Below are positions 35,301-44,282 of a stretch of 64,000 bases of DNA, in pieces; the stretch's first letter is position 1; each line of letters starts with the position of its first letter. The DNA comes from Saprospiraceae bacterium (GTDB lineage Bacteria > Bacteroidota > Bacteroidia > Chitinophagales > Saprospiraceae), in contig JAHBTU010000003.1 in NCBI GenBank assembly GCA_019638455.1, positions 1-64,000 on the forward strand, read 5' to 3'. The position numbers and the translations under genes were made by a program. The notes under the pieces were generated by a model. That model was given only the letters and a program-made list of their open reading frames with translations. It made no database searches and was not told where the DNA came from.

Positions 35301-36326
35301 ATGAAAGCATTGAAATTTATTCTCTACACCATTTTGGGTCTCGGCGGGCTGTGGATGCTTCTGGGGATTTTTGCAAAAAAGGAATATCGAATAGAGCGCA
35401 GCACAGAGATTGACGCGCCCCGCGACATCGTATATGAGCAGGTACGATTGTTCAAAAACTTCAAAAACTGGTCGCCATGGCATGTCTATGACCCATATCT
35501 GAAAACCGAAATCATCGGCACGGATGGCGAACCGGGCGCTCTGTACACTTGGAGCGGCAATAAAAAAGTAGGCACTGGCTCCCAAAAACTCAAATCTGCC
35601 TCGCCGGAACGCGTCGAATTGGAAGTACAATTTTCGGAATGGGGCACCTCGCCAGCCTATTTTGTGCTGAAAGACAACGGCAGCACTACCCACGTCACTT
35701 GGACGCTCGACATGCACATTCCTTTCCCATGGAATGCCTTTGCCATGCTGACCGACGTGAACGCTTTTGTAGGGCGCGACTTTGCTGATGGGCTAAAGCA
35801 TTTGAAGAGCGTCTGCGAACAAATCGCGCACCCCAAGTTCAGGGGCTATGTGGTGGTAGAAACCGAATTGCCTACGCTCCACTATGTGGGTGTGCGCAGC
35901 GTGTTGGACACCATAGACATCCACACCTATTTCGCATCCCAATTCCCCGCGCTCATGGATTTGACAACAGAAAAAAAGCTGACCGCGGCAGGGATGCCCT
36001 CCGGCTTGTTTTGGCAATGGGGCGAACAAACCGATGTGGCAGCGGCCATCCCCGTAGAGGAAAACGCTAAATTGGACAGCGTGGAGACATTCTCCCTGGG
36101 AGGCAAAGCGTTGATGGTTGACTATTTTGGCCCCCATTTCCAGACGATGGAGGCACACCTCGCCATAGACGATTACATGAACGCAAAAAAACTGCAAAGC
36201 AGATTGCCTGTGGTGGAAGAATATGTCACCGACCCAATGGAAGAACCCGATACTACCTTATGGCTGACGCGCATCATCTATTTCGTGGAACCCAAGCCAG
36301 ATTCTACGGCGGCGGATAAAAAGTAA
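35301..36326 (+). CDS. SRPBCC-domain protein with C-terminal GyrI-like ligand-binding domain
   Basis: A 341-residue protein. A hydrophobic N-terminus (FILYTILGLGGLWMLLGIFA) may anchor it in the inner membrane. Residues about 30-170 are an SRPBCC (START-like) domain (STEIDAPRDIVYEQVRLFKNFKNWSPW), and about 185-335 a GyrI-like/AraC-effector-binding domain (VVETELPTLHYVGVRS, then a terminal TRIIYFVEP). The combination is known in Bacteroidota and suggests binding of a small hydrophobic ligand. No DNA-binding domain is present. Coding sequence upstream of 35301 would lie in repeat C and is rejected. Confidence 0.8.
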   Translation: MKALKFILYTILGLGGLWMLLGIFAKKEYRIERSTEIDAPRDIVYEQVRLFKNFKNWSPWHVYDPYLKTEIIGTDGEPGALYTWSGNKKVGTGSQKLKSASPERVELEVQFSEWGTSPAYFVLKDNGSTTHVTWTLDMHIPFPWNAFAMLTDVNAFVGRDFADGLKHLKSVCEQIAHPKFRGYVVVETELPTLHYVGVRSVLDTIDIHTYFASQFPALMDLTTEKKLTAAGMPSGLFWQWGEQTDVAAAIPVEENAKLDSVETFSLGGKALMVDYFGPHFQTMEAHLAIDDYMNAKKLQSRLPVVEEYVTDPMEEPDTTLWLTRIIYFVEPKPDSTAADKK

Positions 36327-36414
36327 TCCCCTTCCCAAATGTCGTGAATTTGCATTTCAGCCGACAAAAACCATTTCTGGCAATATTTTGGTAAAATAGC
36401 CCGGCAAAATTACA

Positions 36415-36422
36415 TAGTTTTG
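36415..36422 (+). promoter_or_regulatory. Bacteroidota -7 promoter element for a small hypothetical gene
   Basis: TAGTTTTG followed by C matches TAnnTTTG and lies 19 bases before the ATG at 36442. Confidence 0.45.
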
Positions 36423-36441
36423 CACACGCAATGGTTGACTT

Positions 36442-36777
36442 ATGTCATACGGTCTTCACTCCATATTGTTCGCTATCATCATGCTGCTATTGGCAGAAGA
36501 CTTTCAGCATCTGCTGAAGGCCGACCATGATTTGGATGGTCAGACATTGAGCGAACAAATCGCCGATTTTGAGGACAGTGAGGACGACGACGAGAACAAG
36601 ACTCAAAAAAGCGAAGAAAACGAATCCGAAAAACGAGATAAAGACGAAAACAACTATCTGCCTCCTGCCCATCTCCTCAAAGGAGGCTGCTTACTGGCAA
36701 ATACAAAAACCAGCCTCGTGCTTGCCCCGATTTCCGAAATGGCGCACGAATTGGAAAGCCCTCCTCCTGAAGTTTAA
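36442..36777 (+). CDS. Small hypothetical acidic protein
   Basis: A 111-residue protein with no recognised domain. A hydrophobic N-terminus (LHSILFAIIMLLLAEDF) is followed by a strongly acidic and lysine-rich stretch (about residues 45-70) and a C-terminal part containing one Cys (LKGGCLLANTKTS). A matching promoter motif and the ATG support it as a real gene. It may be a small anchored or secreted protein that sits upstream of, and perhaps is transcribed with, the carbonic anhydrase gene 88 bases later. Confidence 0.5.
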   Translation: MSYGLHSILFAIIMLLLAEDFQHLLKADHDLDGQTLSEQIADFEDSEDDDENKTQKSEENESEKRDKDENNYLPPAHLLKGGCLLANTKTSLVLAPISEMAHELESPPPEV

Positions 36778-36865
36778 GTGAACGAATAAGACTGAAGTCT
36801 CTTGGACGGACTCCGAGTTCTCGGAGCTTGTCTGCATTTTCACTTAAACCCACCTTCCCACTATC

Positions 36866-37552
36866 ATGCAATCTTCTCATCGGGACGGGCAGTCTTTGAC
36901 ACCGGAAGGCGTATTCAAATTGTTGCAAGAAGGCAACGAACGCTTTCTCAACAACCCACATCATGGCCGTATCCTTTTCCAAATTTGGCAGGAAACCGAG
37001 GCGCGGCGCAAACCACTGGCGGCAGTGCTCAGCTGTAGCGACATGAATATATCGCCCGAACTGATTTTTGACCAAAGCATGGGCGACATTTTCAACATCC
37101 GCTTGGCTGGCCACGCTGTTTGTGCCGATGCTTTGGGTAGCGTGGAATACGCTTGTGCCAGTTTAGGCTCAAAACTAATCATGGTGTTGGGGCACACTCA
37201 TTGCAGCACGGTCGAGGCTGCTTGCGACGACATTTCGTTCGGCAGCATGGCCGGGCTGACGGAACGCCTCCGCCTCTCCATTTTGGCCGAAACGGAAACA
37301 CTACCTGAGGGACGTCACTCAAAAAACAAACGCTTTGTAAAAAACGTGGCGCGGCAACACATACTGCGCACCATGGAACACATCATTCAGTCGAGTTCCA
37401 TTATCCGAGAATTGATAGAGCAAGAAGACCTGAACCTCGTGGGAGCCATGTATGAAATAGAAACAGGCAAGATAACTTTCATGGGGACAGATGGCCGACA
37501 AATGCTGGCCAACCTCTTTCCAAAATACGCCCGACAAAATAGCCATTGGTGA
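36866..37552 (+). CDS. Divergent beta-class carbonic anhydrase
   Basis: A 228-residue beta-carbonic anhydrase, a zinc enzyme interconverting CO2 and bicarbonate. The zinc ligands are present: C57 in LSCSDMN, H110 and C113 in GHTHC. The usual CSDSR motif is altered to CSDMN: the dyad Asp (D59) remains, but the Arg that pairs with it is Asn61. Catalysis may be weakened, or the protein may have a different role. The rest (PELIFDQSMGDIFNIRLAGH, SVEYACASLGSKLIMVLGHTH) is typical. It ends at a terminator. Confidence 0.85.
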   Translation: MQSSHRDGQSLTPEGVFKLLQEGNERFLNNPHHGRILFQIWQETEARRKPLAAVLSCSDMNISPELIFDQSMGDIFNIRLAGHAVCADALGSVEYACASLGSKLIMVLGHTHCSTVEAACDDISFGSMAGLTERLRLSILAETETLPEGRHSKNKRFVKNVARQHILRTMEHIIQSSSIIRELIEQEDLNLVGAMYEIETGKITFMGTDGRQMLANLFPKYARQNSHW

Positions 37553-37631
37553 GTCATCATCACGCAAAATAAAGATTTTCCCAGAGGTCGTGAGAATGCA
37601 TGAAAATGTGAAAGTTGGTGACAATTAGGAA

Positions 37632-37666
37632 AGTCCTCCGCAGCAAAGGCTTGCGGGGGGCTTTTT
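37632..37666 (+). terminator. Rho-independent terminator after the carbonic anhydrase gene
   Basis: AGTCCTCCGCA pairs with TGCGGGGGGCT (two G-T pairs) around a short loop, followed by a run of T. Confidence 0.65.
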
Positions 37667-37677
37667 GTTATCAGCGC

Positions 37678-38640
37678 CTATCGCAAGGCTTCTTCTATCA
37701 GCAAGGCAAAAAACTCGCCCAGCGGCCATCCATGCGCTTGTGCCTGTTGCGGCACGATGCTCGCGGGCGAGATGCCCGGTATCGTGTTGGCTTCCAAAAA
37801 GTGGAAAGTGCCGTCCACCAAAATATAATCAAAACGCACCACCCCCCGGCAGCGCAAGGCTTCATACAGGAATCGAGAGCGTTCTTGACATTGGCGGGCC
37901 AGTTCGGATGGCAAATCGGCGGGTGTCACCTCCTGCGATTTTCCTTCGTATTTAGCTGCAAAATCAAAAAATTCCGTTTCCGGGATAATCTCCGTCACAG
38001 GCAGCGCCACTATCCGCCCATCCACTCGAAGCACCCCGTTGGAGAATTCCCTGCCGGGCAAAAAACTTTCCACCACCACTTCCGTGTCGAATCGAAAAGC
38101 CTCTTCAACGGCCGCCGGGAGCGCGTCGAATGTTTTCACTTTCGTGACCCCAAAACTGGAACCATGCGTGTTGGGCTTCACAAAAAGAGGCAAACCCAAG
38201 GCCAGCAACCGCGCTTCATCCAACTTGTCGCCTCGACGCAACAACACCGACCGAGCCATCGGCACCGTGCCATATTGTGCCAATTGCATCTTTGTGTTGT
38301 GCTTGTTCATCGTGAGTGCGCTCACATAGCCGTCGCAGCAAGTGTAGGGGATGCCCAACATCTCCAAATAGCCCTGCATCTTGCCATCTTCGAGCGGGGT
38401 GCCGTGCAGCGCGGCAAATGCGCAATCGAAGCGAATGCGCTCGCCGTGCAAGGTGAGTGAAAAGTCGTTTTTGTCCACCTGAACACCAGAATCCATCTCG
38501 CGCCAATCGGCTTTTTGAACATCAATGAGGAAAGAGCGATAGCGAGATTTGGGCAGATGCTCGCGCACGACGGCACCGCTTTTGAGCGAGATGACCCGTT
38601 CTTCCGAATCGCCGCCAGTAAGGATGGCTATGTTTTGCAT
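37678..38640 (-). CDS. ddl: D-alanine-D-alanine ligase
   Basis: ATP-grasp ligase that joins two D-alanines for peptidoglycan. The 320-residue protein shows ILTGGDSEERVISLKS (N-terminal), HGTPLEDGKMQGYLEMLGIPYT, FVKPNTHGSSFGVTKV (ATP-grasp), EVVVESFLPGREFSNGVL, and the Mg-binding FHFLEANTIPGISPASIVP. The order and length are normal. A promoter motif lies 66 bases upstream. It is a single gene, separate from the rest of the cell-wall cluster. Confidence 0.95.
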   Translation of the reverse strand: MQNIAILTGGDSEERVISLKSGAVVREHLPKSRYRSFLIDVQKADWREMDSGVQVDKNDFSLTLHGERIRFDCAFAALHGTPLEDGKMQGYLEMLGIPYTCCDGYVSALTMNKHNTKMQLAQYGTVPMARSVLLRRGDKLDEARLLALGLPLFVKPNTHGSSFGVTKVKTFDALPAAVEEAFRFDTEVVVESFLPGREFSNGVLRVDGRIVALPVTEIIPETEFFDFAAKYEGKSQEVTPADLPSELARQCQERSRFLYEALRCRGVVRFDYILVDGTFHFLEANTIPGISPASIVPQQAQAHGWPLGEFFALLIEEALR

Positions 38641-38705
38641 TGTTCGTTGATTTGTCCGCCCGATGAGGTGGCCGGACGGGTGATTCGTTGATTTGGAGTG
38701 AGCGG

Positions 38706-38713
38706 CAAAGATA
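38706..38713 (-). promoter_or_regulatory. Bacteroidota -7 promoter element for ddl
   Basis: CAAAGATA on the + strand reads TATCTTTG toward ddl, preceding its start codon by 65 bases. Confidence 0.5.
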
Positions 38714-38801
38714 TGTGTGAATTAAAGTTCCGTTAAGCCTTAAACACCCGCTTCTTTTAATCGTCTCTGTGCGGTGGCATTCCACCGAAACACAAAACAC
38801 C

Positions 38802-40241
38802 ATGTATGGTATGAGTCAGAAACTGCAACATCTCCTTTGGCGCTTTGGCTTCGGCCCGCGCACCAAGAGCTGGGACAATTGGGCCTCCCTGCCCGAAAAC
38901 ACTTGGTGGCCCAAGCTCCGCGACGAATCGCTGGCCGCCAAGCCCATCTATTTTGATGTGGCCGACAGCGCCGTGAAAGGACTTCTAATGGGAATCGGCG
39001 AAATCGGCAAAATGGAGCGAAAAGACCTCGATGCCGCCGACAGAAAAGAAATCCGCGAAAAAAGCCGCGACAACCTGCGCAGCCTCAACCTGCTTTGGAT
39101 GGAAGAAATGACGCACTCCAAAGCACAGCTCCGTGAGAAAATGGCGCTTTTCTGGCACGGACACTTCGCCAGCCGCAATATCAACATCCTCTACCAACAA
39201 CAAATGCTACACGTCGTCCGCGAACACGCACTGGGCAATTTTGGCGACTTGATGCGCGGAGTGTCCAAGTCGGCGGCCATGCTTGCTTTTCTGAACAACC
39301 AGCAGAACAAAAAGAAGCACCCCAACGAAAACTTTGCCCGCGAGGTGATGGAACTCTTCACCCTCGGGCGCGGACACTACACCGAACAGGATGTCAAGGA
39401 AGCCGCCCGCGCCTTCACGGGTTGGGGCTTTCGGCTCAATGGCGACTTTGTGTTCAGAAAAACAGACCACGACGACGGCACCAAAACCGTGTTGGGCAAA
39501 ACGGGCAAACTCAACGGCGACGATGTGCTCCACATCCTGTTGGAAAAAAAAGAGACGGCCCGGTTCATCGTCAGAAAAACCTACAAATATCTCGTGAACG
39601 ACACCCTCGTGCCGGAAGACCGCATCGCTTGGCTCGCCGACCGATTCTACGACAGTGGCTACCAAATTATGCGATTGCTCGAAGACATCGCTCGCTCCGA
39701 TTGGTTTTATGCCCCCGAAAACACTGGCAACAAAATCAAGTCGCCCGTCGAGCTCTGGGTTGGCATACGCCGCGCTTTGCCGCTGGAGTTGGACAATCCC
39801 GAAAGCCAAATGGTGCTCCAGCGCGCCCTCGGCCAGATACTCTTTTTCCCGCCCAATGTGGCAGGATGGCCCGGTGGCAAAAATTGGATAGACAGCAGCT
39901 CGCTCATGCTGCGTCTGCGCCTGCCGCAGATGCTGTTCGCGCAAAGCGACCTCGACGTGGACACCAAAGACGACGACGACCAGCAAATGGGACAGAGCAG
40001 GCCGAACATCGCCAAACGTGGGTTCGCCGCCGCCGTAGAGTGGCAACCCGTGTTGGATTTGTTCAAAAAAACACCCGAACATGAATTGACGACCACCATG
40101 GCTCAATATCTGTGGGCAATGCCAAACCCCAAGCCGCCAGTCAGCATTTTGCAACAACACACCGACCGCAGCCATCGGGCATCGCTCGTGAAAACAACCC
40201 TGATTCAACTCATGGCTACCCCCGAATACCAGTTGTCCTAA
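38802..40241 (+). CDS. DUF1800 family protein
   Basis: A 479-residue protein of the DUF1800 family: LLWRFGFGPRTKSWDNW at the start, EKMALFWHGHFASRNIN, NENFAREVMELFTLGRGHYTEQDVKEAARAFTGWG and the C-terminal FFPPNVAGWPGGKNWIDSSSL are its hallmark blocks. Members are almost always encoded beside DUF1501, as here (61 bases downstream), and are common in Bacteroidota and planctomycetes. The biochemical role is not established. Start at ATG 38802; ATG 38811 is also possible. Confidence 0.9.
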   Translation: MYGMSQKLQHLLWRFGFGPRTKSWDNWASLPENTWWPKLRDESLAAKPIYFDVADSAVKGLLMGIGEIGKMERKDLDAADRKEIREKSRDNLRSLNLLWMEEMTHSKAQLREKMALFWHGHFASRNINILYQQQMLHVVREHALGNFGDLMRGVSKSAAMLAFLNNQQNKKKHPNENFAREVMELFTLGRGHYTEQDVKEAARAFTGWGFRLNGDFVFRKTDHDDGTKTVLGKTGKLNGDDVLHILLEKKETARFIVRKTYKYLVNDTLVPEDRIAWLADRFYDSGYQIMRLLEDIARSDWFYAPENTGNKIKSPVELWVGIRRALPLELDNPESQMVLQRALGQILFFPPNVAGWPGGKNWIDSSSLMLRLRLPQMLFAQSDLDVDTKDDDDQQMGQSRPNIAKRGFAAAVEWQPVLDLFKKTPEHELTTTMAQYLWAMPNPKPPVSILQQHTDRSHRASLVKTTLIQLMATPEYQLS

Positions 40242-40301
40242 CACTCCCCGCTCAGCCTCGTCCGCCTCGCTTGGCCGGGCAAACCCTTCATCAACTCGAC
40301 T

Positions 40302-41519
40302 ATGCTTATCAAACGCCGCGATTTCCTCAAGAGCAGCTCTTTGGCCACCGCCTCGCTCATGCTGCCCAAATTTTTGAAAGCCTTTGAAGCGCCGGGCGTG
40401 TTGCCCTTCAAAGGAAAGACCCTTGTTGTGTTGCAGCTCAGCGGTGGCAACGACGGCCTGAACACCCTCGTGCCGACGCGCAACGACATCTACTACAAAC
40501 AGCGCCCGCGCTTGGCCATCAAGCAAGCAGACGCGCTAGCCTTGAACTCAGAGTGCGGCCTGCACCCCTCGCTCACCGGGCTGAAAAGTCTTTGGGACGA
40601 GGGCCAGCTGGCTATACTCAACAGCGTGGGTTATCCCAACCCCGACCGCTCGCATTTTCGCAGCATGGACATCTGGCATTCAGCCAGCCCTGCCGACCGA
40701 TATTGGCAAACTGGTTGGTTGGGTCGCTACCTCGACGCACAATGCGCGGGCAATGCCCCCACGAAAGGCTCGTGCAGTAGCGTTGCCTTGGAACTTGACG
40801 ACACCCTTAGCCTTGCGCTCAAAGGAGAGCAGGTGAAAGGCTTGGCCATGCAGGATGCCCAAAAACTTCATCGGGCGACACGCAGCCCGTTTTTCACGGC
40901 TTATTCGGAAGCACACGGCCCAGTCCACGACGACGAGGCCCCCATTGATTATCTCTACAAAACGCTCGCGGAGACGCTCTCCAGTGCCGAATACCTTTTT
41001 CAGCAAAGCCGCAAAAAAACGCTCGCCGCTACTTATCCCAACACAAGCTTGGGCAAAAGCCTCAAGACCATCGCTTCGCTGATTTTAGCCGATACCGACA
41101 CGGCGATTTACTACGTCTCGCTCGGCAGCTTTGATACCCACGTCAATCAAGGGGGGCAGCAGAAGCGCCTGTTCGTGGAGATGAACGACGCGCTTGCGGC
41201 ATTTGCCAAAGACATGAAAGCCAACGGGAAATGGAACGAGGTGCTCGTGACGACCTTTTCGGAGTTTGGTCGCCGGGTGTCGCAGAACGCCTCCGGGGGC
41301 ACCGACCACGGCACGGCCAACCTGATGTTTTTCATGGGGGGCGGGTTGAAACAACAAGGGCTGCTCAACCCGCTGCCAGACTTGGGCGACTTGGATGAGG
41401 GCGATTTGAAATTCAAAGTGGATTTCAGGCGGGTGTATGCCACGCTGCTCGAAGGGTGGCTGGGCGCGGACGCGAAGACGATTCTGGGCGAGGCGTTTGA
41501 GCCTTTGGGGGTGGTTTGA
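40302..41519 (+). CDS. DUF1501 family exported protein
   Basis: A 405-residue protein beginning with a Tat-like leader (MLIKRRDFLKSSSLATASLML), then LVVLQLSGGNDGLNTLVP, SHFRSMDIWHSA, GSFDTHVNQGGQQKRLF and TTFSEFGRRVSQNASGGTDHGTAN. These are the DUF1501 blocks related to the alkaline-phosphatase/sulfatase fold, with Asp and His residues that could bind metal. It follows the DUF1800 gene, forming the usual pair. The RRDFLK motif suggests Tat export. Confidence 0.88.
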   Translation: MLIKRRDFLKSSSLATASLMLPKFLKAFEAPGVLPFKGKTLVVLQLSGGNDGLNTLVPTRNDIYYKQRPRLAIKQADALALNSECGLHPSLTGLKSLWDEGQLAILNSVGYPNPDRSHFRSMDIWHSASPADRYWQTGWLGRYLDAQCAGNAPTKGSCSSVALELDDTLSLALKGEQVKGLAMQDAQKLHRATRSPFFTAYSEAHGPVHDDEAPIDYLYKTLAETLSSAEYLFQQSRKKTLAATYPNTSLGKSLKTIASLILADTDTAIYYVSLGSFDTHVNQGGQQKRLFVEMNDALAAFAKDMKANGKWNEVLVTTFSEFGRRVSQNASGGTDHGTANLMFFMGGGLKQQGLLNPLPDLGDLDEGDLKFKVDFRRVYATLLEGWLGADAKTILGEAFEPLGVV

Positions 41520-41560
41520 CCAACATGGTGCGCACTATCTATCAAGTTTTACCAGCGTGA

Positions 41561-41796
41561 TATACTTCGCGCCGCCAAGTCATGGGCATGGCTAAAAGCG
41601 CAATCTGTTCAAAATCAGGGAGAGCGAGCATGGCCCTCCAGCCATTCTCGGTTTGTAACTTTTGAGGAACGAAAAAGGTGACACCTCGGCCTGTTTTTGA
41701 GATGTAACCCCTCCATTCTTCCGGGATGGCACCTCAGAACCCGACAAAGCGGGAATCGCTGATGGTCATCTGACAAATCCTAGCGAAACATGGTAC
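41561..41796 (-). repeat. Repeat B, copy 3, interrupted by about 137 bp
   Basis: 41561-41632 and 41770-41796 together match one inverted repeat B. Between them (about 41633-41769) is extra sequence found nowhere else in the window. This occupies most of the 280-bp gap between the DUF1501 and gpmI genes. Confidence 0.6.
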
Positions 41797-41800
41797 AATG

Positions 41801-43330
41801 TCAGTGCCGGCTCACCAAATTCTCCCCCGTCATCTCCTTTCCTTTTTCCATGCCCATCAAGGCCAGCAGGGTTGGGGCCACGTCGGCCAGTCGTCCGTTT
41901 TTTAGTTTTTCATGGCCAGTCAGGTGTCGGCTGACGAGGATGCAGGGCACGGGATTTTTTGTGTGAGCCGTGTTGGGTGAGCCGTCCTCGTTGACCATGT
42001 AGTCCGAGTTGCCGTGGTCGGCGATGATGAGGCAAGCATAGTTGTGTTCGAGCGAGAGCGGGATGATTTGGCTTAAGCATTGGTCCACCGTCTCGGCGGC
42101 TTTCATGGCGGCAGCGAACACCCCCGTATGCCCCACCATGTCCGTGTTGGCGAAGTTGAGGCAAATGAAATCGGGTTCGTTTTCTCGAATGTCCTTCATA
42201 ATTGCGTCCCGGATGTCGGGTGCGCTCATTTCGGGTTGGAGGTCGTAGGTAGCCACTTTTGGGGAAGGGCAAAGGAGGCGACGCTCGCCCTTGAAAGGCT
42301 CCTCGCGCCCGCCGGAAAAGAAGAAGGTGACGTGTGGGTATTTTTCCGTCTCGGCGATGCGTACTTGGGTTTTTCCTGCTTTTTCCAAAATCTCGCCCAT
42401 CGTCATGCGCACGTCGTCTTTTTCAAACATCACCCGCACGTTGCGGAAGGTCTCGTCGTAGCGCGTCATGGTGACGTAGTGAAGCGGCAGGGTGTGCATA
42501 TTGTATTCGTGCATATCCGCCTGTGTGAGCACTTGGGTGATTTCGCGGCAGCGGTCGGTGCGGAAATTGAAAGCTATGACCACGTCTCCTTCGTCGAGCG
42601 TGGCCCTTTGCCCTATGTTTGTTGCGAGCATTGGTTTCAAAAACTCGTCGGTCACGCCTGCCTCATAGCTTTTCCGAATGGCGGCAGGAAAGTCGTTCAC
42701 CTGTTCGCCACTCCCGTTCACAAGCAAATCGTAGGCGAGTTTGATGCGCTCCCAGCGTTTGTCGCGGTCCATGGCGTAGTAGCGACCGACGACGGAGGCG
42801 AGTTTTACCGGTTGGTCTTCAATGTGCCTCAATAAATCTTCGACGAATCCCGCGCCGCTCTTGGGGTCGCAGTCGCGCCCGTCCGTGAAAGCATGGATGA
42901 GTACGCGCTGGTTGCCGTTTTCGGTGGCGATGTCGCAGAGCGCCTTCAAGTGCTCGATGTGGGAGTGCACGCCGCCGTCGCTGACAAGCCCCATGAAATG
43001 GACGGCTTTCCCGTTCGTCTTGGCGTAGTCAAGCGCCTCGAGCAATGCCTTATTATTATGGAGTTCCCGCTCGCGGACGGCTTTGTTGATGCGTGCCAGT
43101 TCTTGCCACACGATGCGCCCGGCACCGATGTTGAGGTGGCCGACTTCCGAGTTGCCCATCTGCCCGTCGGGCAAGCCCACATCCTCGCCGTGGGTGATGA
43201 GGGTGCTGTGTGGGTATTCTTTCCAAAGGTAGTCGAAATAGGGGGTATTGGCTTGTTTGATGGCATCGGCTTCGGGTTTGGTGCCGATGCCCCATCCGTC
43301 GAGTATGAGCAGGAATGTTTTTTTTGTCAT
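41801..43330 (-). CDS. gpmI: 2,3-bisphosphoglycerate-independent phosphoglycerate mutase
   Basis: Glycolytic enzyme that interconverts 3- and 2-phosphoglycerate, with two Mn ions. The 509-residue protein has LLILDGWG at the N-terminus, the catalytic Ser in GQMGNSEVGHLNIGAGR, FTDGRDCDPKSG, VIAFNFRTDRCREIT, the metal site NFANTDMVGHTGVFAAAMKA, and IADHGNSDYM, with ENGSPNTAHT-like GSPNTAHTKNPVP near the end. ATG at 43330 is used. A weak promoter-like CAAAGTAA lies just upstream on the + strand. It ends beside repeat B. Confidence 0.96.
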   Translation of the reverse strand: MTKKTFLLILDGWGIGTKPEADAIKQANTPYFDYLWKEYPHSTLITHGEDVGLPDGQMGNSEVGHLNIGAGRIVWQELARINKAVRERELHNNKALLEALDYAKTNGKAVHFMGLVSDGGVHSHIEHLKALCDIATENGNQRVLIHAFTDGRDCDPKSGAGFVEDLLRHIEDQPVKLASVVGRYYAMDRDKRWERIKLAYDLLVNGSGEQVNDFPAAIRKSYEAGVTDEFLKPMLATNIGQRATLDEGDVVIAFNFRTDRCREITQVLTQADMHEYNMHTLPLHYVTMTRYDETFRNVRVMFEKDDVRMTMGEILEKAGKTQVRIAETEKYPHVTFFFSGGREEPFKGERRLLCPSPKVATYDLQPEMSAPDIRDAIMKDIRENEPDFICLNFANTDMVGHTGVFAAAMKAAETVDQCLSQIIPLSLEHNYACLIIADHGNSDYMVNEDGSPNTAHTKNPVPCILVSRHLTGHEKLKNGRLADVAPTLLALMGMEKGKEMTGENLVSRH

Positions 43331-43387
43331 GGCGCGTTGCTTGCGATTTCGCTGGCAAAGTAACACTGAATGTGTTTCATCCTGAAA

Positions 43388-43423
43388 ACAAAAAAGCCCG
43401 GCTGACCTTTGTCAACCGAGCTT
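43388..43423 (-). terminator. Rho-independent terminator after the Lys/Ala-tailed gene
   Basis: Read on the - strand, AAGCTCGGTTGAC pairs with GTCAGCCGGGCTT around AAAG, followed by TTTTTTG. It separates the tailed gene from gpmI. Confidence 0.75.
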
Positions 43424-43457
43424 ATTGGGTTCGTTTTGTTTCGCCCCTGTCTGGAAA

Positions 43458-43988
43458 TTACTTGCCAGCCGCTTTTTTGGTGGCAGGCTTTTTCGCAGCG
43501 ACAGGCTCGGCGGCCGTTTTAGCGGCGGGTTTTTTGTCGGCCTTAGGCTCAGCGGCTTTTTTGGCGGCGGGTTTTTTGTCAGCTACAGGCTCCGCTTTTT
43601 TGGCGGCGGGTTGGGCAGCGGGTTTTTCGTCTTGGATGGAGGCGCCCATGAGGTATTGCTCTTCCACCACTTTGCCGTCTTTCCAAGTGCGGCGAATGAC
43701 TTCGTTGAAAACGAGGTGGTTGCCGAGTTTATCGGTGAAGTCGAACACGAACTGGGAGTCGGTGGCGTCTTTGCCCACTTTCGAGGCGATGCGCTCGATG
43801 CGATTGACGGAAGCGAGGCTGTCGAAAAACCAGCGGAGGGCTTCTGCTTTTTGGGCTTTGTTTTGGGTCTTATCAGCCGAAGTGCTAAAAGTGACACAGT
43901 TGTCAGCGGCAAATTGGTCAAAAGCGGCGATGATGTCCCCCTTTACGATTTGCGCATCAAGTGCGTCTACGAGTTGATTCAAAGTCAT
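43458..43988 (-). CDS. SnoaL-like domain protein with lysine/alanine-rich tail
   Basis: A 176-residue protein. Residues about 1-118 look like a SnoaL/NTF2-like alpha-beta domain (LNQLVDALDAQIVKGDIIAAFDQF, then ALRWFFDSLASVNRIE, FDFTDKLGNHLVFNEVIRRTWKDG). The last 55 residues are repeats of KKPAAKKAAEP type, strongly basic, as in bacterial histone-H1-like proteins. The ATG at 43988 fits the promoter at 44022-44029, while the upstream start at 44024 would fall inside it. The tail suggests nucleic-acid or membrane-surface binding (inference). The substrate, if any, is unknown. Confidence 0.7.
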   Translation of the reverse strand: MTLNQLVDALDAQIVKGDIIAAFDQFAADNCVTFSTSADKTQNKAQKAEALRWFFDSLASVNRIERIASKVGKDATDSQFVFDFTDKLGNHLVFNEVIRRTWKDGKVVEEQYLMGASIQDEKPAAQPAAKKAEPVADKKPAAKKAAEPKADKKPAAKTAAEPVAAKKPATKKAAGK

Positions 43989-44021
43989 TTTCAAACTATG
44001 ATTGGTGAACGAATAACGGCG

Positions 44022-44050
44022 CAAAGGTACTATAATTTATCTTTGCCAAA
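44022..44050 (-). promoter_or_regulatory. Complete Bacteroidota promoter (TTTG, 17 bases, TACCTTTG)
   Basis: On the - strand TTTG (44050-44047), 17 bases, then TACCTTTG (44029-44022) matches both the -33 and -7 elements. It drives the Lys/Ala-tailed gene. It is the best promoter match in the window. Confidence 0.75.
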
Positions 44051-44229
44051 TAAAAATTGGAAAGACATATTTTTGTTAAGTTAGTGTGAAATTAAAATTT
44101 GTCAAAAATGTGTCTTTTGCATTGCGGCAGGTCTTTGGCTTCATTTTCTGCTTCTTTTTCTAATTTTTGAAATTTTAAATAAAACATAATTTTGAAAACG
44201 GGTTTTTGGCAAACAATGATTTTAAAAGC

Positions 44230-44263
44230 AAAAAAGGGCGCTCGCCGTTTCGGCGAGCGCCCT
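44230..44263 (-). terminator. Rho-independent terminator after mscL
   Basis: GGGCGCTCGCCG and CGGCGAGCGCCC form a perfect 12-bp stem around TTT. On the - strand it is followed by six T, fitting the end of mscL. Confidence 0.9.
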
Positions 44264-44282
44264 TTGCAATGGGCGTAAAATT

